Under the pieces are notes generated by a model. That model saw only the letters and a program-made list of their open reading frames with translations, was not told the DNA's origin and ran no database searches. Of a stretch of DNA of 64,000 bases, positions 36,176 to 44,320 are shown piece by piece (the first letter of the stretch is position 1; each line of letters begins with the position of its first letter). Both the position numbers and the translations under genes were made by a program. This DNA is from Snuella lapsa (GTDB taxonomy: Bacteria; Bacteroidota; Bacteroidia; Flavobacteriales; Flavobacteriaceae), in NCBI RefSeq assembly GCF_039539345.1, contig NZ_BAABCY010000033.1, positions 113,803 through 177,802 on the forward strand, in the 5' to 3' direction.

Positions 36176-39100
36176 TTATAATGAAAGATTCACACCTAAA
36201 TTAAACACCCTTTGGTTAGGATAATTTAAACCGTTTCCTGCCAATTCTGGATCCCATAATTTAAATTTACTCAGCACAAACAAATTGGTCCCACTCGCAT
36301 AAAATCTTACTGTATTCATCTTTAGTTTAGAAACCAATTTTTCGGACAAGCTATACCCAATCTCCAGTTGTTTAAGTCTTAAAAAATCCCCATCCTGCAT
36401 AAACCAAGTACTTCTTTGCGTATTATTAGTTACCAAGTTATTTGAAAGCCGTGGCCACTTGGCGTAAACATTTCTATTGGTTTCAGACCAATAATCGTCT
36501 GCCCATGCCTTCAATAATTGTCGTTGTCCAACGAAAGGCGACACATTGTTTTGGCCTCCTGTGTTAACCCAAAATGACGAATTAGCCGATCCCTGAAAAA
36601 AGCAGGAGATATCAAAGTTTTTGTACCCGGCAGAAATACCAAGACCATAAGTGATTTCTGGTACCGTTGGGTTACCAATTGGCACTTGATCCAACGTCGA
36701 TATTTTACCATCACCATTGATATCGCGATATTTAATATCTCCACCTGTATACTCCCCAAAGGTCTGTTCAGGAGAGTTATCTACCTCAGCCTGATCTACA
36801 AAGAGGCGCTCGGCAATATAGCCCCATTGCTGATCAATAGGATGTCCTAATGCAGATAGCCAAGGTGTCGCCGAATAATCCGGTTCTTCCAACTTGGTTA
36901 TTTTATTGGTCGCATAGGTAAAATTACCTCTAAACTGCAACCATCCATAGCCGTTGGCAAAATCATCAGAATATACTAAAGAACCATCAATCCCTTGGCT
37001 TCTTGCCTCACCTATATTGGCTCTCACACCGGCCTGTAATCCTAAACTGGCAGGTAATACTCTATCATATAAAATATTTTCCCTATCCTCTCTAAAGAAG
37101 TCTACTTCCAGATCCAGTTTATTAAACATCCCTAACTCAAAACCAAAGTTCATTTTTTTACCTGTTTCCCAGGTAATTTGATTGTTGGCATACCTTTCTA
37201 TAGCAAATCCGGATAATGGGAAACTAAAGTTCTCTCCTGTAACATACCCTCCGGCATCCACATTAATCTGAGATAAATAAAAGAATCGATCATTAGGCCC
37301 CCCTATTCGGTCATTACCTACCAAACCGTAGGAACTCTTTAGTTTTAATTTAGTAATGACATCCTGAACAGGCTCAAAGAATGCTTCGTCGGATACCATC
37401 CACCCTAAAGCCAAAGCAGGAAAGAACCCCCACCGTTCCTTTCGGGCAAATCGTTCTGAACCATTATATCCAAAACTAAATTCGGCAAAATACTTGTCTC
37501 TTCTAGCATAAGTAAAACGACCAGACACCCCCATATTCCTAAAGGCCAAAGATTTTTGTAAATTTTCTGATTCAGAAAGGTTGTTTACATCCCAATCGGA
37601 AAGTGTGCTTCTCCTATTATTCGCTGTAAACACTAGTAAACCACTAACTTCATTATTTTCATCGATTGCCTTACTATATGACAAATTTGATTCGATGTAA
37701 GTCGAAGTGGCAATATATCTGTTTCTTTGATTAAAACTCAAAGTTTCTCTTCCCGTAGCTTCATTTAAAGAAGCTAATGATATTTCCCCGGTAAGAATAC
37801 TTAACCGTGGCTGGTAATAATACGGATTATAGGATCTCACAGCCTCATATTTAGATTGATTGGTCCCGTTAAATACAAACCTAAAATCCAAGCCTTCTGT
37901 TATAAAATCGAAATCCTGGTTAAACTCTAACTGGGCAATTATTTTAGCTCCATCTCCCTCTTGGTAACCTCTAACCATTTCTGCATAAGGATTTAAATAC
38001 TGTCCGTTATCATAATTCCCAAACAAAATATGGTTGGTAAATTCATGCTCTGCATCTTTTTCATAAAAGGGTCTAAACAATACCGGATTGGTTCGCATTA
38101 CCTGATTATAAACATCAGACCCTCCACTTATTGGGCCTGTATAATCTTCAAAATTGACATTAAAGTTTAGCTTTAATCTGGAAGTCTTTGTTAAATTAAT
38201 ATTGGTACTGGAACGTAAATTATATTGCTTGTAATTTATATTAGAGTTAAAATTACTAACCTTAGGCACATCCAATATACCATTGTCCTGACTACCAGCA
38301 ACAGAGACATAGTATCGTGCCGTTTTACCTCCACCATTCAAGCTAAAATTCATACGCTTGTTTATTGTATAGTCTTTAAATAACTCTTCATACCAATTGG
38401 TCGTAGGATACAATAAGGGGTTTGTTCCCGCTATTGTATTTTCGATTTTCTCCAAAGAATAAGGTAATTGCGCCAATGGATCCCTAGTTTTAACTGCCTC
38501 ATTGCCTAATCTCATATAGGTAATTGGGTCGGCTAATTCAATATCTCTCGTTGGTTGCGACATAGACGCCTCCATTCTAACAGAAACATTTACAGGACCT
38601 TCCACCCCTTCTTTGGTTGTTACAAAAATAACCCCATTCGCTCCCCTAGCACCGTACAAAGCGGTAGCAGAAGCATCTTTCATGATAGAGAACTCTGCAA
38701 TATCATCGGGATGTAATCGTCTCAAATCATCAACTGTCAGTTCTACACCATCAATAAGTATTAGGGGACTTGAAGCATACCCAAACGTAGTCACCCCTCT
38801 AACAAAAAACTCGGCGTTATCTCTACCTGGTTCTCCACCTCTTTGATATGAAATTAAACCAGGCGCACGTCCAGCCAAAGCAGTAGTCAAGTTACTTGAC
38901 GGTATCTTAAGTTCTGAGGGCTTTACAGTAGTCATTGACGAAATAACATTTTTCTTTTTCTGTTTACCAAAACTTACTAAAACCACTTCTTCCAACTGGG
39001 CAGTATCTTCTTTAAGTGTTACATTAATAGTCGTTTTACCAGCTACAGGAATTTCTTGTGTCGCAAACCCTACATATGAGAACACCAATACAGCATTAGG

Positions 39101-39637
39101 TTCTTTTACCAACAAACTATAGTTACCATCAAAATCGGTAGAAGTACCGGTAGACGTTCCTTTAACAAGAACCGTAACACCCGGTAATGGCACGTTACCT
39201 TCATCTACAACTTGTCCCTTAATGATAGCATCCTGCAGTTTTTCTTCTTCTTGTTGGTTTTTGACTTCCTCTTTTTCTTTCTTTGTTAAGAATATTTGTT
39301 TATCGATAACACTGTATTCAGTTTCCGTTTTATCGAACACTCTATCCAAAATGGAAAATATCTTCTCATTTTTAGCTTGAATAGAAATAAGACGTTCTAA
39401 GTCTACATCTCTTATTTTGTATATAAAACGAAAATCACTTTTACTCTCAATAACATCTATAAGCTGATTAATTTTTACATTTTCAAGCTTTAAAGAAATT
39501 TTAGTTACCTGAGAATATGATGTATTTGCCTGAACCGTAAATAAGGTGACAAATAAAAACAAGGTACTTAATTTCATTTTGAGGTTAAATTTTAAACACA
39601 GGCAGTGTTTGTTCTTTTGATAAAGAATTTTTTTCAT
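36176..39637 (-). CDS. susC: SusC/RagA-family TonB-dependent transporter with STN signalling domain
   Basis: A 1153-residue outer-membrane transporter. After the signal (a later Met at residue 21 gives the tidier signal MKLSTLFLFVTLF) comes an STN domain (about 45-115), then a carboxypeptidase-like domain (IIKGQVVDEGNVPLPGVTVLVKG), the plug with SusC signatures (SSPLILIDGVEL, MKDASATALYGARGANGVI) and a TonB-dependent barrel to the end. The STN domain and the adjacent FecR/ECF sigma pair indicate trans-envelope signalling that switches the operon on when the glycan binds. Confidence 0.93.
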   Translation of the reverse strand: MKKILYQKNKHCLCLKFNLKMKLSTLFLFVTLFTVQANTSYSQVTKISLKLENVKINQLIDVIESKSDFRFIYKIRDVDLERLISIQAKNEKIFSILDRVFDKTETEYSVIDKQIFLTKKEKEEVKNQQEEEKLQDAIIKGQVVDEGNVPLPGVTVLVKGTSTGTSTDFDGNYSLLVKEPNAVLVFSYVGFATQEIPVAGKTTINVTLKEDTAQLEEVVLVSFGKQKKKNVISSMTTVKPSELKIPSSNLTTALAGRAPGLISYQRGGEPGRDNAEFFVRGVTTFGYASSPLILIDGVELTVDDLRRLHPDDIAEFSIMKDASATALYGARGANGVIFVTTKEGVEGPVNVSVRMEASMSQPTRDIELADPITYMRLGNEAVKTRDPLAQLPYSLEKIENTIAGTNPLLYPTTNWYEELFKDYTINKRMNFSLNGGGKTARYYVSVAGSQDNGILDVPKVSNFNSNINYKQYNLRSSTNINLTKTSRLKLNFNVNFEDYTGPISGGSDVYNQVMRTNPVLFRPFYEKDAEHEFTNHILFGNYDNGQYLNPYAEMVRGYQEGDGAKIIAQLEFNQDFDFITEGLDFRFVFNGTNQSKYEAVRSYNPYYYQPRLSILTGEISLASLNEATGRETLSFNQRNRYIATSTYIESNLSYSKAIDENNEVSGLLVFTANNRRSTLSDWDVNNLSESENLQKSLAFRNMGVSGRFTYARRDKYFAEFSFGYNGSERFARKERWGFFPALALGWMVSDEAFFEPVQDVITKLKLKSSYGLVGNDRIGGPNDRFFYLSQINVDAGGYVTGENFSFPLSGFAIERYANNQITWETGKKMNFGFELGMFNKLDLEVDFFREDRENILYDRVLPASLGLQAGVRANIGEARSQGIDGSLVYSDDFANGYGWLQFRGNFTYATNKITKLEEPDYSATPWLSALGHPIDQQWGYIAERLFVDQAEVDNSPEQTFGEYTGGDIKYRDINGDGKISTLDQVPIGNPTVPEITYGLGISAGYKNFDISCFFQGSANSSFWVNTGGQNNVSPFVGQRQLLKAWADDYWSETNRNVYAKWPRLSNNLVTNNTQRSTWFMQDGDFLRLKQLEIGYSLSEKLVSKLKMNTVRFYASGTNLFVLSKFKLWDPELAGNGLNYPNQRVFNLGVNLSL

Positions 39638-39682
39638 ACTTTTAAGTTGTTTAATTGTGGTTAGTTTTTAATCACTTACACG

Positions 39683-39713
39683 AACCGGGAACTGGCTCCA
39701 ACAGTTTTCGGTT
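39683..39713. other. strong hairpin between fecR and susC
   Basis: AACCGGGAACTG and CAGTTTTCGGTT form a 12-bp stem (two G-U pairs on plus-strand RNA) around a 7-base loop; on the plus strand the stem is followed by seven Ts. On the susC-sense (minus) strand the same stem has two A-C mismatches. It may cap plus-strand antisense transcription or shape the susC leader. Confidence 0.45.
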
Positions 39714-39780
39714 TTTTTGTAAATAATTATTTAATCGAAATGTGATGAAAATAGTTTGTTTTATATCATAGGCATAATGA

Positions 39781-40977
39781 TTATTGAATGGTTACAAGAT
39801 TATTGTTTATTTTATAGTTTATATCGTATGTTACTTTTAAATATTCTAACACCCTTTCTATAGGTACATCTGTAAAACTGGCATTAAAAATCTCTTTTGC
39901 TAATGCATTATTCTTTATGGTAATTGCCACATTATACCGTCGCTCCATTTTTTTAAGGATATTCTCAAAAGTCATGTCCCTAAACACGAGTTCTCCATGT
40001 ATCCAAGATGTATAAATACTTGTAATAACTGGTTCTGTTTCAATAGTCTTATCCGTTTTATTAAAGCTTCCTTTAACTCCTGGCACTAACATTACTTTTT
40101 CACTTTCTTGTGGATTTGATATACTATCTGCTTTGTACATACTTACCGATCCTTCTACTAAAACAACATCTGTATTTTGATCCTCGGGATAGGTAGACAC
40201 ATTAAACTTGGTACCGTATACCTCAACATTAACACCCTTATTATTTACAACAAATAGGTGATCCTTATCTTTAGCCACATCGAAATAAGCTTCTCCTTCT
40301 AAAAAGACCTCTCTACTATGACCTTCTAAGAACTTTACTGGGTACTTAATGGATGTACCTGCATTTAAAAACACGACCGTCCCATCTGACAACAACAACT
40401 CAAATGTCTGACCATAAGGAATGTTTAGTGTATTATACGTAAGCGTTTCTACCTTAATATCTTTAGAATAGGTGATACTATTTTTAACCTGTTTACCAAC
40501 TACACTTCCTTTTACATCAATTAAGTCTTGCACCTCTTCTGTATCGATCACTTTTACTTCTCCGTTATCCAATTGAAGCGTAATTTTACTTTGTTGAATA
40601 TCCTCTTGACCAAAACTTTGTTTGTTTGACAAATAATTATTCCTATACAACACCCCCAGAACCATAAGACCAGTGAAGACAGCGGCAACCTTTAATAATC
40701 GCTTAACAGATCTTTTACTCTTTTTCGAAAAGTTTCCTTCCTTTTTATGTTTGTCGTAGCCTATTATTTCTTGATAGATATGTAGGGAAGCATCTTCATC
40801 GATTTCCTGAAACCCTTCGTCTAAAAGCTCATTTATCTCCTCTACACTAGGTATAGACTCAATATCCAAGACGCTATTGTTTTTAAAAAAATCTATAAGT
40901 ACTTCCTTTTCTTCTCTGGAACAAGTATTAAGAGCATGTTTTTTAAGTAAATACCTAATATGTGAATCTTTAATCAT
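39781..40977 (-). CDS. FecR-type anti-sigma factor
   Basis: A 398-residue single-pass membrane protein: cytoplasmic N-terminal anti-sigma segment (about 1-90), one transmembrane helix (LLKVAAVFTGLMVLGVLY, about 90-108), a periplasmic FecR domain (NIPYGQTFELLLSDGTVVFLN, then YFDVAKDKDHLFVV) and a C-terminal DUF4974 that docks with the STN domain (FTDVPIERVLEYLKVTYDINY). It is expected to hold the ECF sigma factor encoded just upstream until SusC signals. Confidence 0.92.
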   Translation of the reverse strand: MIKDSHIRYLLKKHALNTCSREEKEVLIDFFKNNSVLDIESIPSVEEINELLDEGFQEIDEDASLHIYQEIIGYDKHKKEGNFSKKSKRSVKRLLKVAAVFTGLMVLGVLYRNNYLSNKQSFGQEDIQQSKITLQLDNGEVKVIDTEEVQDLIDVKGSVVGKQVKNSITYSKDIKVETLTYNTLNIPYGQTFELLLSDGTVVFLNAGTSIKYPVKFLEGHSREVFLEGEAYFDVAKDKDHLFVVNNKGVNVEVYGTKFNVSTYPEDQNTDVVLVEGSVSMYKADSISNPQESEKVMLVPGVKGSFNKTDKTIETEPVITSIYTSWIHGELVFRDMTFENILKKMERRYNVAITIKNNALAKEIFNASFTDVPIERVLEYLKVTYDINYKINNNLVTIQ

Positions 40978-40985
40978 TTTTATTC

Positions 40986-41027
40986 TATAATACAGTTAGG
41001 GTGATTCTACATATAATACAGTTGGGG
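40986..41027. repeat. short direct repeat next to the scaffold gap
   Basis: TATAATACAGTTAGG (from 40986) recurs 26 bases on as TATAATACAGTTGGG (from 41012). The pair lies between fecR and the sigma gene, about 70 bases from the run of N. Confidence 0.55.
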
Positions 41028-41095
41028 AGACTTCGAGTACTATTCGAATTATAGTTTTTTTTAAAAAAAGCCACAAAACAAATACAAACGACTGA

Positions 41096-41164
41096 NNNNN
41101 NNNNNNNNNNNNNNNNNNNNNNNNNNNNNNNNNNNNNNNNNNNNNNNNNNNNNNNNNNNNNNNN
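41096..41164. other. scaffold gap (69 N)
   Basis: A run of 69 undetermined bases. It hides the 3' end of the ECF sigma gene and part of the sigma-fecR spacer; its true length may differ. Confidence 0.95.
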
Positions 41165-41738
41165 TAAAGAAAAGAATGAAAGTTAAATTCTCATGGGCAA
41201 ATAAAAACTCTCTAATAGTATCAAGGGCACTACTCATCTGGTTTTTAACCGTATTTTTTGATATCCCAAGCTCTTCACTTATTTGGTCATAACTCATCCC
41301 CTTGTTTCTTGAGAGCTCAAAAATACGTTTGCGCTTTGGCGATAATCTATTGATAGCCTGCTGTTTTATTTTTTCATAATAAGCTTCATCCAACTTTGCT
41401 TCAACAGGGCTACATACGGAGTCATCATAAAAAACATGCTCCCTCATATTCTTATCATTAGCCACTTTATGCAGAAAATTGATTGTTAAATTACGGGTAA
41501 TGGTAAAAATATAAGACTTGAAGGACAGGTCAGGATCAAGATTATCTCGATTTAACCATACTTTTAAAAAAACATCTTGTACAATCTCTTCAGCATACTC
41601 CTTTTGCTTAAGCATACTAACGCTATACCTATAAATATCATCTTTATAATAATTAAACAATTTCAGAAAAGCAGTTTCACAACCATTTGCCACCTGCTCT
41701 ACCAAAAAAGAATCATTATACAGATAATTTTTACTCAT
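41165..41738 (-). CDS. ECF RNA polymerase sigma factor, FecI-like; stop codon hidden in gap
   Basis: 191 residues can be read before the run of N. Sigma region 2 is seen in YRYSVSMLKQKEYAEEIVQDVFLKVW, and region 4 in LSPKRKRIFELSRNKGMSYDQISEELG with its recognition helix SKNTVKNQMSSALDTIREFL. This is already the usual length for Bacteroidota FecI-like factors, so the stop is probably just inside the gap; residues decoded beyond the gap look non-coding. With FecR and the STN-containing SusC it forms the sensor-regulator set of the glycan locus. Confidence 0.88.
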
Positions 41739-41775
41739 AAAATTTAAATGCGCAAAATATTAATACTTACCTAAC

Positions 41776-41799
41776 CGAATACCAAAAGTGAGGTATTCG
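41776..41799. promoter_or_regulatory. inverted repeat just upstream of the sigma gene
   Basis: CGAATACC (41776-41783) and GGTATTCG (41792-41799) are perfect inverted arms around eight bases, 38 bases ahead of the sigma start. It could be an operator or a leader hairpin. Confidence 0.4.
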
Positions 41800-41846
41800 T
41801 ATTTTTTAACTCGCTAAAATCGTAAATCAGCAAGCAAAATATTAAA

Positions 41847-41892
41847 ATTTTGTTAAATAAAAAATAAGCTTATAATTTTTATTTAACAAAAT
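41847..41892. repeat. 46-bp inverted repeat with 17-bp perfect arms
   Basis: Bases 41847-41863 are the exact reverse complement of 41876-41892; the 12-base centre includes the palindrome ATAAGCTTAT. Very AT-rich. It lies about 110 bases upstream of the sigma start. Confidence 0.6.
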
Positions 41893-42237
41893 ACTTTTAA
41901 TTAACTCGTCATGCTATCGCTTCAAAACTCCCATATTTTCTATAATTACACAACTTTCTATTAAGCGTATAGTTATATTATTCTTAAGTAAAATTTCCGA
42001 ATTCATCCACCTTTTTGACGAAAATGAGCAACCAAATAATCAATTCTTTTAACGTATTTAGAGCATATATCAAGGTAAAGTACTACAAACAAGGCTACTT
42101 AGCATCCTCTCTTATCCCGTAGTCAGATAAAAACTATTAAAGTTGGCTAACAAATTGAGTTATGCACCATCTGTAATACTCGGCATTCACTTTAGTAATC
42201 TCCTTTCAAAGTCTTGCTTATCTTATAACAAACAAAA

Positions 42238-42274
42238 GAAAGAAGTGACAAATTAACAATTCACCACTTCTTTC
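42238..42274 (-). terminator. terminator of the dehydrogenase/cytochrome gene
   Basis: GAAAGAAGTG pairs with CACTTCTTTC (10-bp stem, 17-base loop); the minus strand continues with a T-rich stretch. It lies 92 bases past the stop at 42366. Confidence 0.7.
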
Positions 42275-42365
42275 AAAAATATCTAATCTTTATAAAAACA
42301 AAAGAACGCCTTGATTAAAAAATTGCTCTAAAAAAACGCTTTACAAGGTCCCTTTCAACTTAAAG

Positions 42366-44315
42366 TTAATCGTCTAACGAATTTATCCAAGCTGCAATTT
42401 TTAAAGCTTCAGCTTTAGGCACTTGTGGCATTGGTGCCATAGGCGTAGCGTATTCCGGCCAGTTTTTGGGTTGCGGATTATAAATAAGTTCAACAATTTT
42501 TTCATTGCTATAATTACGTTTTGCAATCGACTTAAAAGATGGGCCTACAACTCTTTTTTCTTTATTATGACATGCAACACATGTATTATTGGTTAGCAAT
42601 GGTTGCACCTCAGCATCACTTAAAACAGCAACCGATTTTACGCTTTCCTTTTTATTTACACTTGCCTTTTTAGCAACTTTCTTTTTAGCAGCACTTGATC
42701 GTTTGGTTGAAAGCTGAGACAATTCCAATTTAGAACCATCTGGTATATTGTTTAAAGTATAATAAAATGTTGGATGTAATGTCAACACATCCCCTCCTTT
42801 AAGCTTAACCCCTTGCAAGGTCATTTCATGAACATAGTATTGTCTTAAATTATCCGTTACAACACGTACTTTAAGACCATCTTCACTTACCTTTACGCCT
42901 TTTATTTTAATATCTTCAATATTTGTTTGTGGGCTTCCATAAGCGGGGTGGTACTTATAGATATAACTTTTACCCTTATAGGAATCTAAATCTTCTGCCG
43001 AAGCTTTGTCCACTGGTTTTGTAAACTCTATCTCAAAACCGTCGGGCATGGCTTTTACAGCCTTCATCTCAAAAGGCACACGTCCTGTCCACGTTAGATA
43101 CTCCAAACCTGAATTTGTTGTCCCGGCAGACCCCCACCCCCTGTTAGTTTCTCCAACAAAAAGATTACCGTTATTATCAAAATCCATTCGCATCACTCCA
43201 GATTGAAACCCTGATCTAAAATCGAAAGCTACTCCTTGATACTCACCTTTTACTTTCTCAAGAACAACACGCATTATCTTACTCTGCCCCATATCTCCAA
43301 TAAGCACCTGACCTTCAAAAGGCCCAAACTTACCTCCGGTTTTATCAACTTTGACCTCAGAATTTGAAATCCCTAATATGCCATGTGGTAGCACTACCGC
43401 TGGTAATTGCAACTCCGGAAAAGACTCTTTTAATTCATAAACAAAATCGGGATCTTCTTCATCAAGAATATTTTCAGGTTTCACATATCTTCCATTCTTT
43501 TTAACCTGTCGTTTATCAATTTTACTATAAAATTGTGCTTCTGTTAACTTAATTGGAGATCCTTCCAATTCACTCCATTTAAGTCCAGCTGGATGCGCTG
43601 TAACCACACCTTTTGGCAAGTGCCACAAAGCTCCTGACCCAATCCAATCTCCTTGATTGTCTGTATAAAACAACTCGCCATCTATTAATCCATATCCAGC
43701 AGGAGAACGCATTCCTGTTGCCCAAGGCTCCATCTTTCCATCTTCAGTTATTTTCATTGTCCAACCCCTCCAAGGCACACGACTTTCTCCTCGCCACCAC
43801 TCTTCACTACCAAAGGCCACATTGGCAGTTACAAAAAATGTGTTGTCTGGAGCCAATACAGGACCAAACGAATATTCATGATAATGTGTCGATAAAGGCC
43901 AAGCATAAATGGTTTCATATATATCGGCTATTCTATCTCCATCAGTATCTACAAGCTTTGTAAGCTCTCCTCGCTGCGCCGTGTATAATGCACCATCCTT
44001 ATAGGCTAACCCTAATGGTTCGTGCAGTCCTGAAGCAAACTTTATAAATGTAGATGGCTCTCCATTAGCCATAGTTGGATTTTCTATGATCCAAACATCA
44101 CCACGTCTGGTACAAACAGCAATACTTCCATTGGGAAGAGATTCAACCCCTCCTCCTTCTACAAGAACGCCTTCGGGAGTTGGCACTTTGGTAATTCTAT
44201 AATAATCTTCTTCTTTTGGTGTATTTTGTGCCAACAGCCCTTGTACGGATACAAACACTAATAAAGCTGTAACTATTTTTACACTATAAATTCTGCTATA
44301 TATTACTTTTCTCAT
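42366..44315 (-). CDS. PQQ-type sugar dehydrogenase-like propeller with C-terminal cytochrome c
   Basis: A 649-residue protein with a Sec signal (cleaved after VQGLLA). The propeller domain (about 30-400) has GGVESLPNGSIAVCTRRGDVW, GLAYKDGALYTAQRG and MRMDFDNNGNLFVGETNRGWG. A linker rich in Lys/Ala/Ser (about 545-575) leads to a single-haem cytochrome c with CVACH and a likely distal Met in MAPMP. ATG 44315 is preferred over a TTG at 44327 that overlaps the upstream gene. Probable role: periplasmic oxidation of a sugar or alcohol, with the haem passing electrons on. Coupled to the DUF1080-PA14 gene, whose stop is six bases before. Confidence 0.85.
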   Translation of the reverse strand: MRKVIYSRIYSVKIVTALLVFVSVQGLLAQNTPKEEDYYRITKVPTPEGVLVEGGGVESLPNGSIAVCTRRGDVWIIENPTMANGEPSTFIKFASGLHEPLGLAYKDGALYTAQRGELTKLVDTDGDRIADIYETIYAWPLSTHYHEYSFGPVLAPDNTFFVTANVAFGSEEWWRGESRVPWRGWTMKITEDGKMEPWATGMRSPAGYGLIDGELFYTDNQGDWIGSGALWHLPKGVVTAHPAGLKWSELEGSPIKLTEAQFYSKIDKRQVKKNGRYVKPENILDEEDPDFVYELKESFPELQLPAVVLPHGILGISNSEVKVDKTGGKFGPFEGQVLIGDMGQSKIMRVVLEKVKGEYQGVAFDFRSGFQSGVMRMDFDNNGNLFVGETNRGWGSAGTTNSGLEYLTWTGRVPFEMKAVKAMPDGFEIEFTKPVDKASAEDLDSYKGKSYIYKYHPAYGSPQTNIEDIKIKGVKVSEDGLKVRVVTDNLRQYYVHEMTLQGVKLKGGDVLTLHPTFYYTLNNIPDGSKLELSQLSTKRSSAAKKKVAKKASVNKKESVKSVAVLSDAEVQPLLTNNTCVACHNKEKRVVGPSFKSIAKRNYSNEKIVELIYNPQPKNWPEYATPMAPMPQVPKAEALKIAAWINSLDD

Positions 44316-44320
44316 AACGC

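Larger units (their letters stand above)
41739..42365. other. 627-base gene-free region upstream of the sigma gene
   Basis: No convincing gene. It contains an 8-bp hairpin (41776-41799), a 17-bp-arm inverted repeat (41847-41892) and a terminator for the dehydrogenase gene (42238-42274). The middle, 41900-42230, shows nothing I can name. Confidence 0.6.

Noticed and set aside
41061..41164. Extension of the ECF sigma factor through the run of N to a stop at 41061
   Set aside because: The readable part is already full length; residues after the gap look like non-coding sequence and the frame across the gap is unknown.
42130..42230. Possible protein remnant on the minus strand (NAEYYRWCITQFVSQL)
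   Set aside because: About 21 codons between stops with no family I can name; it could be chance.
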